DNA from: Sclerodactyla briareus
Lineage: Eukaryota; Echinodermata; Holothuroidea; Dendrochirotida; Sclerodactylidae
Reading direction: 5' to 3'
NCBI GenBank assembly: GCA_026419785.1
Contig: JAODTK010005890.1
Coordinates: 203,501 to 267,500, forward strand
Length of the DNA stretch: 64,000 nucleotides
In this document: positions 55,801 to 64,000 of the stretch, piece by piece
How the letters are laid out: each line of letters begins with the position of its first letter
Numbering within the stretch: the stretch's first letter is position 1
Program-made: the position numbers and the translations under genes
Notes under the pieces: generated by a model
Seen by the model: the letters and a program-made list of their open reading frames with translations, nothing else
Told to the model about the DNA's origin: nothing
Database searches by the model: none

Positions 55801-58800
55801 CTTTCGAGAGGCACTATATAGCTTCTGAGAGAATTGGTGTAATATAACAAAAAAGTACAGAATGTAAACTCCTTCAGTTGGTGAAGCCTCAGCCTTCCAC
55901 CTGGTACCGGAGTAGGCAATTTGCACGTTGCCCTCTGAGTATTTACCCCCCCTCACATTAAGGTACCACTAAAGAGGCATTGCCTTATTCCGTGCACATG
56001 TGAAGAATTCGCAAATGACAAAGACGTGCACTGTGCAGTATCCAGGTTTGATCCTCTGCTCATCAAGTGTATCATAGAAAAATCTTCGCAAAATTAGGAA
56101 TTTCCCTTAATGAGTAATGCAAACAGACTGCATCATTCGTCTCTTTCAGATTCTCACAGAGCGACGTGTTCAGTCATTCAACAATGAGGTCGTCCCAAAC
56201 TACCTGAGAACAAAACCAGAGCCTGCCACTGAGGAGAAGAGAAAGCAAAACAGAAGGATGCTGCGAATGTCAGTCAAGAACTGGCCACTGTAGGTGTCTC
56301 TCCTATTTAGTTTGGTTACTCAGTTACCAGCAGTATGGAAGTGTGCACAGTGACAAAACTTTAACGTGATGAGTCCGAAATTTTGCCTATGACATCTTTT
56401 GTTATCAAGTGTCTTACCCAGTGTTTTTTATGCCTAGTAGGTAGCTGCTTCCTTGCTATGTTGCCCTCTGTACTATTCAGTAGTAGATATCATGTAATAG
56501 TCCTTGTTTTTCTTGCCCTTTTGATACTTTTGTGTTCTGGTACAGTGAAAAAAAATTGATTCAAATCTAGATTGCACAAAATTATTTTATGCAGTTATAT
56601 AGTCAGCCTGTCAGCCTGTAGAATGTATGAGAATGTGAGCGCTGCCCCTAATTTTGTGAAATTGTGTCTTTTTTTTACTTTGCCCTTTTGATGCTTTTGT
56701 GTTTGGGTACAGTGAAATAAAATAGATCAAAATCTAGATTGCACAAAATCATTTTAGCCAGTTATCTAGCAAGCCTATAAAATGTATGAAAATATGAGGC
56801 TGCCACGAAATCTGTGAAAATGTATCTTTTGTAAAAAACTTTGTAACTTTTGTGTCAACGTTCAGTATGTGCATGATAAACTACCGTCCATTTTGCTTGC
56901 AGAGTCAAGCAGCCAATTTCAACCGCTGCCTGGACACTTTGACCAACCACCTTCAGACAGCCAAGGACAACTGGGAGAAAGAGGGTTAGTACCAATACAA
57001 GATACCCATGGGGACATCTCTATTACCAGTAGATACACATGGGACAGACTCTATTACCATAGATACCCATGGGGACATACTCTAATACCAGTAGATACCC
57101 ATGGTGACATACTCTATTACCAGTAGATACCCATGGGGACATACTCTATTACCAGAGATCCCCATGGGGACATACTCTATACCATAGATACCCATGGGGA
57201 CATACTCTATTACCAGAGATACCCATGGGGACTACTCTATTACCAGTAGATACCCTGGGGACATATTACCAGTAGAATACCCATGGGGGACATAATCTAT
57301 TACCAGTAGATACCCATGGGGACATATTACCAGTAGATCCCATGGGGACATACTCTAATACCAGTAGATACCCATGGGGACATACTCTATTACATTAGAT
57401 ACCCATGGGGACATATTACCAGTAGATAACCCATGGGGACATACTCTATTACCAGTCGATACCCATGGGGACATACTCTAATACCAGTAGATACCCATGG
57501 GAACATACTCTATTACCAGTAGATACCCAGGGGGACATACTCTATTACCAGTAGATACCCATGGGAACATACTCTATTACCAGTAGATAACCCATGGGGA
57601 CATACTCTAATACCAGTAGATACCCTGGGACATACTCTATTCCCAGTATATACCCATGGGGACATACTCCTATTACCAGTAGATACCCATGGGGACATAC
57701 TCTATTACCAGTAATACCCATGGGGACATCCTCTATTACCAGTAGATACCATTGGGACATACTCTATTACCAGTAGATACCCATGGGAACATACTCTATT
57801 ACCAGTAGATTACCCATGGGGACATACTCTAATACCAGTAGATACCCATGGGAACATACTCTATTACCAGTAATACCCATGGGGACATACTCTATACCAG
57901 TAGATACCATGGGGACATACTCTATTACCAGTAGATACCCATGGGGACATACTCTATTACCAGTAGATACCATGGGGACATACTCTATTACATAGATACC
58001 CATGGGGACATACTCATTACCAGTAGATCCCATGGGGACATACTCTATTACAGTAGATACCCATGGGGACATACTCTATACCAGTAGATACCATGGGGAC
58101 ATACTCCTATTACCAGTAGATCCCATGGGGACATACTCTATTACCAGTCGATACCCATGGGGACATACTCTAATACCAGTAGATACCCATGGGGACATAC
58201 TCTAATACCAGTAGATACCCATGGGGACATACTCTAATACCAGTAGATACCCATGGGGACATACTCTATTACCCGTAGATACCCATGGGGACATACTCTA
58301 ATACCAGTAGATACCCATGGGGAATACTCTATTCCCAGTAGATACCCATGGGGACTACTCTATTACCAGTAGTACCCATGGACATACTCTATTACCCGTA
58401 GATACCCATGGGGACATACTCCTATTACCAGTAGATACCCATGGGGACATACTCTAATACCAGTAGATACCTATGGGGACATACTCTATTACCGGTAGAC
58501 TGATGGATATGATCTGGTATCTTGATTTGATATCACTGCATCAAGGAGGCACTACTCTCAAGAGCACTCAAAAAACACTTGTATATAGGTGTAATTTATC
58601 ATTATTATTATTAGGAGGGAACCTTGGGGATTTGCTGCTACAAATAGCGAAGACAGACAGAACCGTATGAGTAATCGTAATTCGAGGACTAAGTATCCAG
58701 CGTTCGGAATATCTGTGTCGCTCGCAATATGCTTCCCGAAACGAGCAAGATTGCTACACACTTTAGGACCTGCATGTGCGTCATTTGTTGTACACAAAAC

Positions 58801-61800
58801 AATAGGCAGCATACAGGTTTTCTACCTAAATTGCTACACAAGGGTCTGGCACTATTTCGAACTTCGAAACGCTGCAAGTAAGCTGAGGATATCTCGGTTT
58901 CGAGTGGGTAGCCTCTGCAGGAACATTCCAAATTACCACTACTGTGTTTATTCAGATGCATTAATGCGAACACTGGAGCAAATAGACTGATTCTCAGAAC
59001 TAGAACATGTTCAAAATATACGCATATGACTGGGACACATTGTTCCAACGAAATGAATCAAGGCAGAAAGGCATCCTCACAGCATAATAAAAGAACACCC
59101 CTATTCAATATAGTCAAAGCAAAATTGATGGTTGTGTGATCACTGAAGATGTCTTAAATTTCGACAAAGCTCTGTTTGCAACCTGAAATGTGAGGAAATC
59201 CTATTAGAAAATTACGCCAATTCGACATGGATAATAACCTCCTTGTTCCGCATGGGGTTCTTGGAACCACGTACGTATATACAGCCTCTTTCTGCGTTCA
59301 TGTGCTGAGTGAGCAGGGCTTTTTGGGAGGTGGATTAGCTCAGTTGGTAGAGCTCCAGACTGAAAAACCATTGAATGCGAGTTCGGAGCCCATTGGAAGC
59401 CCGAGGACTTTTCCGCAGTGCATCGGGACAAGGCAAGTCTCCTGAACTGTCCACGCACCACGTGTTAGTAAAAGTGGACCTTGTGAGCTGACTTGTGAAG
59501 AGTAGAGAGCACTGTATGTGGCTGCCCCAATTGGGAAGTCCCCTGGGAGACACGATGAAGTGACGTACTGAAATGGTGCGTCGGGAGTGAACGAGCCAGA
59601 ATTGCATGCTAAGAAGCGCTATATAAGCACTGTATAAGCTCTGTATAAGCTCGTATATTATTAGTCTGATTCCCACTGTGCTTCTACTGGACACATCACG
59701 ATGTTGGTCAAAAACGCCTGTGCACTCCAATTAGGCCATAGGCACCTATTGATACAGTAAAACCCTTCAATGCATCATCTGATTGATATATTACTTGGCA
59801 CACATGTTCATCGTAGGAAAGTATCGGACGGATTCAACAGTGGGTGTCATGGCTGTTGTCACATGGCTAATTCGTGTAATTTATACAATTTTTTGGAGCA
59901 GATTAGTTTGTTTAATTTTAACGGAACTGTGTGGATGGAGAGTACATTTCATAGTCCTGACAAAGTTGCTGCAGGTCAAGTTTGCATAGGTTATACCATT
60001 TTTGAAAGTTTGTCAGGTTTCACCAAAACTCGGTTGATGTGGATGACATTTGGTACTGACAAGAGTGGAGATTGTTTCGAGGTCACTGGGGGTCACTTGA
60101 GATCAGATGAAATAAATCACCAGAATTCGCCAGGTTTCAACCACACTGGTGCATCTTTTACGGTAGCTTATAGGCCTACTTCCCCAGCTGTGCGCACTGC
60201 ATTATGGGTAGGATGTGACCTGATCAAGTGAAACAGCCCCATTGGTTCACTGTAAGACACTCCCAACTTTATTGAATATTTCTGTGCTGGAATCGCATGG
60301 TTGAAAGGTGAAAGTTCACAGAGAGCAAGATCTTTATAATTATCTCTACAACATATGTCAATTTGTGCAAGGATGTGCAAATGTGCAAATAATCCATGAG
60401 GAAGCAGTCGTCAAAACAATTTTTTCCTCCTTGCAAATTTTACAATGAACTGAACACAGACCTTAGTTATGTGAACAGTCATTTCAATGTAATAACGCAA
60501 TAGTTAAAATTTTGGGGCCTAACTTTCGGTCGAAAACACCCTCTATGTATTTATGATGTGGTCTATTATGATACTTCTGATCCCAGGGATTTAGAGTTGG
60601 TGCAGCGAATGCACGTCCAGTTCTCTATTATCCCACAGATCAGCATGCTGGCCGCCGTGATGGAATCTACTCCAACCCCAGCGACACAACCATTCTTGTC
60701 CAGGCTGTGAGCCAGGGAAAGGGACTGAAGCTCTTCAGACCCTCCGGACCCTCCTCCAATATCCCCTCCCCTGGGGGTATTCCCCAGCAAGTGGCCAGAC
60801 CAGCTGAGCAGCATGGTAGGTTGAAATTAGCAGATGGCCACTCTTCAATTAGTCAGATTTTGCTAGAAATGCCTAATAATACTCAGCAGAGTATGCTATC
60901 TTGATTACTCTCGACTGGATGTCCATCGTCTCTAACATTGGTTAAGTCCTCTTTAGATTGAGGGAGCGACATTCTGGGGTTGGAAGTCTCTAAACCTTTA
61001 ATAATTACATGCTGTTCTAAATTATTCAGTGAACCATATGCCCTGGTCCCAAAGGTGTGAGTCAGCTTTCAACAGTTAATTTTCCAATAACAGTCAACTC
61101 TCAATAGTTAATTACGACATTACATGTTGATGTTCAATTGAACAACCACTCAGTCCACTTGCTTCACATAATCACAACCAAAACACTCCAACAAGTCCCA
61201 ATATGATTAAAAAATCTATAAGGTAAAGAAATATTCCTTAAACAGAAATGTTCGCAGATAGGGTTTAAAGGAGTTGAACAGAATATATAATATATGAAAA
61301 CTAAAAAAAAAGATTATTTTTGCTGAGCCTTACAAATGTTTTCAAAATCTATCAAAATCTAGACTGTTCGTTTGTATAATGCATGAACAACAGAGAATTG
61401 CCTTGCATGGAAGCGGGCATTGAATTTGAATCCTTTGGTCAGCTGTGATTCTTTGTCAGACTGTGGAAGGTGCACATCCTTAATATGAAGCCGTTGGTCC
61501 AGTAGAGTGAAGATCCTGGTCTTAGGTTCCACTCATTCCCACCTCTTGTAAGAGGTGGCTAACATGCAGTACTTGTCCTGCCATGCATCCTAACGACATT
61601 ACATGATGATGTCCCATTGAAAAACCCATCAATCCATGTGCTTCATGTAATCTCAACAAAAATCACCCCAACAAGTCCCAAACTATAAAGGAACTGATCG
61701 TGGACTTCAGGCAAAAGAGAATCTGAAGGACCCTCTCATCGATACTGGTTCTGTTGTAGAACAGGTTCATTCATTCAAATTGCTTGGCACATTCATCACG

Positions 61801-62784
61801 TACAACTTATCATGGAACATTAATTCAGATGAGATACTGAAGGAGGGACGCCAGAGACCATTCTTTTTACGGACTCTTAATCTTATGGTGTTAATGAAAG
61901 GATTTTTAGTGAATTTTTACCATGCAATTATTAAAAGCATTTTAACTACAAATATCTTAGTCTGGTTTGGTTGTATTAGTCGAAGGGATCATGATAAACT
62001 ACAATCCATGATTGGAAATGTGAAACGCATTATTGGCACTAGCCTACCGCCTCTGAACTTACTCTACCAAGAAAGGGCACTGAAGCGTGTTAAATGTCAG
62101 ACGAATCCCATCCAGCCACTGGGTATTTTAGGTTTCTTCCTTCAGGCAATAGACTGAGGGCTTTTAGGGGTTCTAAACATTTTACTAACAGTTTTTACCC
62201 TTTTGCTATGAAAATACTCACCGCCTAATGAAAGTTGTAGGTTTGTGACCGTTTGAAGTCTTTACTTATACGTGTGTATCGTTTTGTTTTATATTTCAGG
62301 TGCACATTTTTAATAGTCACCTCTCTTTAAATATTTATTATTTCATGATAGCTTGTTGTATATTTAAGACTTCACATATTCACCATTCATTTCAATGTTC
62401 CACATTCATGTCATTTCAACTTTTATATTCGTTTTCAGAGCTCTTGTGTTCACACACACAATGTATTTATGTGCGATTGGTTGAATAATTCTAATTTGAA
62501 CATAACAAACTTATGGATCAACTTATCATCACAGGACTGGCCCAAAAGGTGGCTAGTTTGACCTAGGTGCTGTAGTCCATGAGATGCTGCGCACACCACT
62601 GAGATTTCTTTAGTATTATCTGACGAGGCAGTGATAATGCATAAACTATGTAGATGGATGTCGCTGAAATAATGTCATTAAACAAAGTCTGCATTCTCTG
62701 TCCCTCTCCCCAGCACCAATGGGCAAAGCACCAAGTGGTATCAGGACGAACATCAAGGCCGCGACACCGTACCAGCACAAATGA
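43880..62784 (+). CDS. MED8: MED8 homologue, Mediator complex subunit 8 (plus strand, complete gene)
   Basis: MED8 is a subunit of the Mediator head module, where it contacts MED17 and, through its C-terminal helix, MED18/MED20; it works in RNA polymerase II transcription in the nucleus. Eight exons (the first tentative) cover the whole family: N-terminal helices (ALDTSLENLSKRILDVKKAL), WPSLLDSFALLS, NEVVPNYLRTKPEPATEE, a helical region (AANFNRCLDTLTNHLQ), YSNPSDTTILVQAVSQGKGL, and the C-terminal signature GKAPSGIRTNIKAA. The predicted length is about 250 residues, against 268 in human; the loss is mostly in the Q/G-rich linker. Exon phases agree at most junctions. Frame breaks near 53,712 and 56,248 and two damaged donors look like sequence errors. 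It lies head to head with SZT2. Confidence 0.92.
43915..44045 (+). repeat. CCTAGG-rich low-complexity run
   Basis: Many copies of GCCTAGG/GGCCTAGG within 130 bp just after the candidate MED8 exon 1, with shorter runs at 42,820 and 42,900. The motif is palindromic. Confidence 0.75.
44860..45545 (+). mobile_element. CR1-like LINE C-terminal fragment split by a SINE
   Basis: 44,876-44,920 reads DLIETFKILKGFL. 45,360-45,530 reads NLKLFKPRLTKGIQIRK, NFFSQRVNHWNALTN and TTISKFKRAID. Both are typical of the end of CR1-type ORF2. The SINE at 44,925-45,320 lies between. It is in MED8 intron 1, sense orientation. Confidence 0.75.
44925..45320 (+). mobile_element. tRNA-derived SINE, family S2, inserted in a LINE
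   Basis: Head GGCGGATTCGCTCATTCC with a B-box-like GATTGCGAGTTCCTCGCC. The body matches 59,329-59,665 (TTGTGAAGAGTAG, GACGTACTGGAATGGTGCGT). The 3' end is AAGCACTACATAAGAACGAG followed by (ATT)n. Confidence 0.75.
45546..46804. other. MED8 intron 1, unassigned
   Basis: A duplicated segment is visible: TTTTGA(A/G)GAAGCAATAAA with CTTGCGCAA and CTACTACTACTATGTGTACC occurs near 45,640-45,755 and again near 45,990-46,040. No exon is recognised. Confidence 0.45.
46805..49700 (+). mobile_element. CR1/Rex-like non-LTR retrotransposon, near complete but frame-broken
   Basis: Endonuclease start KLSCVLLNSRSLLNKIDVLE at 46,900 and TEAWATDDILNAELGLR at 47,010. Reverse transcriptase motifs are DVLYLDFSKAFDKLPHARL (48,645), PQGSVLGPTLFLLYINDI (48,838) and KMLKFADDTKLYRKI (48,910). 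The C-terminus reads TRGHSLKL near 49,552. A ~22-G run at 47,093 interrupts the endonuclease. It is in MED8 intron 1, sense strand. Confidence 0.87.
49750..50515. mobile_element. Foldback-like element: inverted arrays of ~30-bp iterons around an inverted repeat
   Basis: Left arm 49,762-49,983 repeats TATTCATAATAGAAAAAGG(T)-type units about seven times. The right arm 50,258-50,515 repeats the complement (ATTATGAATA-CAAACCTTTT). Next to the core, TTGCCTCAGCCCTAAGTGGC (49,984-50,010) is inverted at 50,229-50,256. The ~220-bp core is noncoding. It lies just upstream of MED8 exon 2. Confidence 0.72.
50664..50779 (+). CDS. MED8: MED8 exon 2
   Basis: Acceptor TTTCTCTTGTAG, donor CAGTG/GTGAGTATT. 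It is open for 38 codons: SKEALDTSLENLSKRILDVK then KALATLLIKLETEPDTIQ. It matches human LEASLDALLSQVADLKNSLG and SFICKLENEY. The last two bases (TG) need a G from the next exon to make the conserved W. Confidence 0.9.
50780..52084. other. MED8 intron 2, unassigned
   Basis: AT-rich intron without recognised exon. 51,820-52,000 has words like CTGATTTCTTAAGAAGC and a possible reverse-strand LINE remnant, too degraded to assign. Confidence 0.4.
52085..52420 (-). mobile_element. SINE-like element, family S4
   Basis: On the minus strand it runs from about 52,420 (GTACCCTTGAGCATGGTG, CTTCATCTCGATTGC) to a 3' end AAGCACTTTGAGATTGG, then an ATTATTATTA tail at 52,100. The AAGCRCTTTGAGA-plus-ATT tail pattern is common in invertebrate SINEs. 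Confidence 0.6.
52593..52627 (+). CDS. MED8: MED8 exon 3 (short, WPSLLDSFALLSG)
   Basis: Acceptor TTTGTTTTCTGCAG. 35 bp reading (W)PSLLDSFALLS plus one base, identical in pattern to human WPSVLDSFALLSG. The phase fits both neighbours. The expected donor reads CAG/TTGAGTACC rather than CAG/GTGAGTACC: one base substituted, or a sequence error. Confidence 0.82.
53704..53820 (+). CDS. MED8: MED8 exon 4 (GHL...VILRPLTHEDPE)
   Basis: Acceptor TTTTTCCTCACTGCAG. It begins GHL in phase with exon 3, then after a slip near 53,712 reads VSQQYLLQESRQHLENVILR then PLTHEDPE. Spacing to human GQLNTLNKVL and RNQVIIPLVLSPDRDE is almost residue for residue. The 3' border at CAT/GTCTGC keeps phase with the next exon but is a poor donor and adds about five residues. 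Confidence 0.75.
53870..54530 (-). mobile_element. Repeat element family A, short copy, inverted
   Basis: On the minus strand: left end near 54,525 (complement of TGGAATCACTAACCTTTAG), internal unit words (complement of TACTTGGTAATGG, ACCCTATTGTTTTGG), right end (TG)n at 53,875. About two units remain. Confidence 0.65.
54538..54800 (-). mobile_element. Repeat element family A, minimal copy, inverted
   Basis: Right end at 54,542 (complement of ACTTGACAAAATTCAGAGGA), one partial internal unit (CAATTGTTTCGGGTCAGGTC), left end at 54,770-54,800 (complement of ACTGAGTCTTGGTATTCTGG). It sits head to tail with the previous copy. Confidence 0.6.
54820..55560 (-). repeat. Family-B-like diverged repeats
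   Basis: Recurring GAGGTCAAAG(G/T)TCA, CATTTTG and GTCAGT(A/G)TTATC words at about 110-150-bp spacing, reverse in sense to 39.5-41.0 kb. The tract begins after a (CTAT)n stretch at 54,875. It is noncoding. Confidence 0.5.
55870..56010 (+). mobile_element. tRNA-derived SINE, family S3 fragment
   Basis: Shares with the 24.2- and 25.7-kb copies (opposite strand) CCTCACATTAAGGTACC and GGCATTGCCTTATTCCGTGC. Confidence 0.55.
56150..56293 (+). CDS. MED8: MED8 exon 5 with NEVVPNYLRTKPEP
   Basis: Acceptor TTCGTCTCTTTCAG, donor CTGTAG/GTGTCTC. It reads ILTERRVQSFNNEVVPNYLR then TKPEPATEEKRKQ. After one A is restored in the run at 56,246-56,251 it continues KQKDAANVSQELAT. It matches human [20 protein letters not shown] and DPEVEEQEKQL. 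This is the most diagnostic MED8 exon. The end phase does not quite fit exon 6, so a further small indel near the border is likely. Confidence 0.92.
   Translation: MLTERRVQSFNNEVVPNYLRTKPEPATEEKRKQNRRMLRMSVKNWPL
56903..56984 (+). CDS. MED8: MED8 exon 6 (helical segment)
   Basis: Acceptor TTTTGCTTGCAG, donor GAGG/GTTAGTACC. It reads SQAANFNRCLDTLTNHLQTA then KDNWEKE, matching human KQIQSLNKMCSNLLEKISKE. It ends in phase 1, which fits the next exon. A 32-bp minisatellite begins immediately after the donor. Confidence 0.88.
56990..58497 (+). repeat. 32-bp minisatellite, about 47 units
   Basis: Unit TACCAGTAGATACCCATGGG plus GACATACTCTAT, repeated without spacers for 1.5 kb. Units vary by single-base deletions and a few substitutions (AATAC for TTAC; GGAACAT for GGGACAT). 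It is in MED8 intron 6. Confidence 0.97.
58498..59328. other. MED8 intron 6, unassigned
   Basis: 58,640-58,990 on the plus strand has the flavour of a LINE C-terminus (SIQVFYLNCYTRVWHYFE, LRISRFR), but no family motif is secure. The rest is unremarkable. Confidence 0.35.
59329..59665 (+). mobile_element. tRNA-derived SINE, family S2, with clear tRNA-like head
   Basis: Head GGTGGATTAGCTCAGTTGGT AGAGC has a good A box (TAGCTCAGTTGG); the B-box region is GCGAGTTCGGAGCCC. The body TTGTGAAGAGTAGAGAGC and GACGTACTGAAATGGTGCGT is shared with 44,925-45,320. The 3' end has AAGCGCTATATAAGCACTG and a TATTATTAG tail. Confidence 0.8.
59666..60638. other. MED8 intron 6, unassigned 3' part
   Basis: 59,770-60,231 is an open frame on the plus strand, but its translation has no family features I recognise and it overlaps no splice pattern of MED8. 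It is most likely repeat-derived or chance. Confidence 0.35.
60639..60815 (+). CDS. MED8: MED8 exon 7 (NPSDTTILVQAVSQGKGL)
   Basis: Acceptor TCTCTATTATCCCACAG, donor CATG/GTAGGTTG. 177 bp, phase 1 to phase 1, open: DQHAGRRDGIYSNPSDTTIL, VQAVSQGKGLKLFRPSGPSS, NIPSPGGIPQQVARPAEQH. It matches human FNPTDTNALVAAVAFGKGL followed by RPSG. It ends in a short P/G/Q linker. Confidence 0.93.
60816..61689. other. MED8 intron 7, direct repeat
   Basis: 61,105-61,200 (GACATTACATGTTGATG, CTTCACATAATC, ACTCCAACAAGTCCCAA) is repeated in diverged form at 61,598-61,682. No exon is recognised. Confidence 0.45.
61690..62160 (+). mobile_element. LINE fragment (Rex/Babar- or L2-like), C-terminal part of ORF2
   Basis: Reads FKLLGTFITYNLSWNINSDE, HAIIKSILTTNILVWFGCIS and KLQSMIGNVKRIIGTSLPPL. 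This is the conserved region after the reverse transcriptase of these LINEs. It has an unusually long open stretch (125 codons), so it may be a young copy. It is in MED8 intron 7, sense strand. Confidence 0.75.
62161..62713. other. MED8 intron 7, 3' part
   Basis: AT-rich sequence after the LINE fragment. Nothing is recognised apart from the pyrimidine-rich acceptor of the last exon. Confidence 0.45.
62714..62784 (+). CDS. MED8: MED8 last exon with C-terminal signature and stop
   Basis: Acceptor CCCTCTCCCCAG. G from exon 7 plus CA gives A, then PMGKAPSGIRTNIKAATPYQ HK and TGA at 62,782-62,784. It is nearly identical in pattern to human GKMPSGIKTNIKSA followed by HPYQR. No AATAAA is seen in the ~170 bp before the next minisatellite. 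Confidence 0.95.
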
Positions 62785-62959
62785 GGAATTATTAGCATAC
62801 AGGGACAAGCCGATGTCTCTATGGATTCTGTTAGAATTCACATCATTCCACCTGGTATTGTCTGCTGTTCTACACCAACAGAAATGTTTGAAAAACCTAC
62901 ATGTAGTTGTGGCTTTTTGACACTGTTACAGTAACTATTGGGTCATGTTCATGGATAAC

Positions 62960-64000
62960 ATACACCAAAACAAGGAACATCCCAATAGTACATACTGGAT
63001 AGTGCAACATAGTGCATCTCATGGGTGTTCACTGGATAGTGCAGTATAGTATATTCCAATAGTGCCCACTGGAAACTGTGGAAAGTGCATAGTGCTATGC
63101 ATGGGGATCTAACGGATAGTGCATTTAATGAGTGCTCACTGGATAGTGAAACACAGTGCATTTCAAGGTTGCCCACTGGATAGTGCAACAGTTTATCTCA
63201 TGGTTGCCCACTGGATAGTGCAACATAGATTATCTCATGGGAACTTGCTGAATGGAGCAACATAGTGCATTTCAAGAGTGCCCACTAAACAGTGCATCTT
63301 ATGGGCACTTACTGTTATGCAAAACAAAGTGTATCCCAAAGACACTCATTTGATAGTGCATCTCAGAGGTTCTCCACTGGATAGTGCAACATAGATTGTC
63401 TCATGGGAACTTGCTGAATAGAACATCATAGTGCATCTCAAGGGTGCCCACTGGATGAGGCGCATTTGTAGGGGCACTTACTGTATAGTGCAACAAAATG
63501 CATCCCAAAGGCACTCATTTGATAGTGCATCTCAGAGGTTGCCCAATGAATATTGCAACATAGTTTATATCATGGGAACCTGCTGAATAGTGCAACATAG
63601 TGCATCTCAAGGGTGCAATAGTACCAATGGATGGTGCCACTCATTGGCACTTACTAGATAGTGCAGCAAAGTGTACCCCAGTCTCAGAAGCACTGATTGG
63701 ATAGTACAATATAGTGCCTCTCAGGGGCATCTACTGGATAGTGAACAGCATAGTGCTTTCTAGGGTTGCATACTGGCTAGTGCTACAAAGTGCATCTCAG
63801 GGTTGCATACTGGATAGTGCAACATAGTGCATCTCAGGGTTGCATACTGGATAGTGCAACATAGTGCATCTCAGGGTTGCAAACTGGAAAGTGCAACATA
63901 GTGCATCCAAAGGTCACTGGATACTGCAACCTAGTGCATCCCGAGGCAACTGGATGGGTGCAACACATTGAATCTCAGACCCAAGCCAAGATGCAATTAT
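62960..64000 (+). repeat. 37-bp minisatellite, runs off right edge
   Basis: Unit TACTGGATAGTGCAACATAG plus TGCATCTCAGGGTTGCA. About 28 units of varying quality; the most uniform are at 63,790-63,900. It starts about 175 bp after the MED8 stop. Confidence 0.92.

Noticed and set aside
56990-58497. CRISPR-like array of ~32-bp direct repeats
   Set aside because: The units are contiguous with no spacers and the DNA is eukaryotic; it is a minisatellite in a MED8 intron.
59329-59400. Functional tRNA gene
   Set aside because: The A and B boxes are present but the arms do not pair as a full cloverleaf, and the sequence continues into a SINE body shared with 44.9 kb.
59770-60231. 153-codon plus-strand open frame
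   Set aside because: No family motif or fitting splice sites, and it lies in a MED8 intron; probably chance or repeat-derived.
60577-60638. Upstream extension of MED8 exon 7 (open back to GFRVGAANARPVLYYP)
   Set aside because: The CCCACAG acceptor at 60,638 gives the correct phase with exon 6 and the family alignment; the extension has no counterpart and breaks the phase.

Overview
This is eukaryotic (animal) genomic DNA: short exons with GT-AG borders scattered between long, transposon-filled introns, non-LTR retrotransposons, tRNA-derived SINEs and many minisatellites. No bacterial-style gene layout is present. The repeats (CCTAGG-rich runs, TGACCT-rich satellites) suggest a marine invertebrate, possibly a deuterostome; that placement is an inference. 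Reading frames inside otherwise well-conserved exons break by 1-2 bases, often at homopolymers, so no long ORF marks either gene. I found both by matching short exon translations to protein families remembered from human and fly. No database search was run.

Two genes are recognised, lying head to head. SZT2 (KICSTOR scaffold, amino-acid control of mTORC1) is on the minus strand. Its exons run from about 39.2 kb down to 0.88 kb, cover only the N-terminal part of this very large protein, and the gene continues past the left edge. MED8 (Mediator head subunit) is on the plus strand, from a candidate first exon at 43.88 kb to its stop codon at 62,784, and looks complete. The same divergent SZT2/MED8 pair occurs in human, so this appears to be ancient microsynteny with a possible shared promoter at about 42.6-43.9 kb.

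Layout: 0.9-6.5 kb holds SZT2 exons, a duplicated exon pair and a 3-kb array of ~305-bp repeats. 6.5-24.8 kb holds further SZT2 exons, SINEs, CR1-like LINE copies and a tandemly repeated exon unit at 23-23.8 kb. 24.8-28 kb is intron. 28-33.6 kb is a very GC-rich block of nested tandem arrays, resembling rDNA spacer but without rRNA. 34.3-39.2 kb holds the first SZT2 coding exons. 39.5-42.3 kb is satellite. 42.3-43.9 kb is the candidate promoter interval. 43.9-62.8 kb is MED8, whose introns contain a LINE with a nested SINE, a near-complete LINE, a foldback-like element and a 32-bp minisatellite. 62.96-64 kb is a 37-bp minisatellite that runs off the window.

The two genes act in different processes (nutrient signalling at the lysosome; RNA polymerase II transcription). 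What connects them here is position and possibly a promoter.
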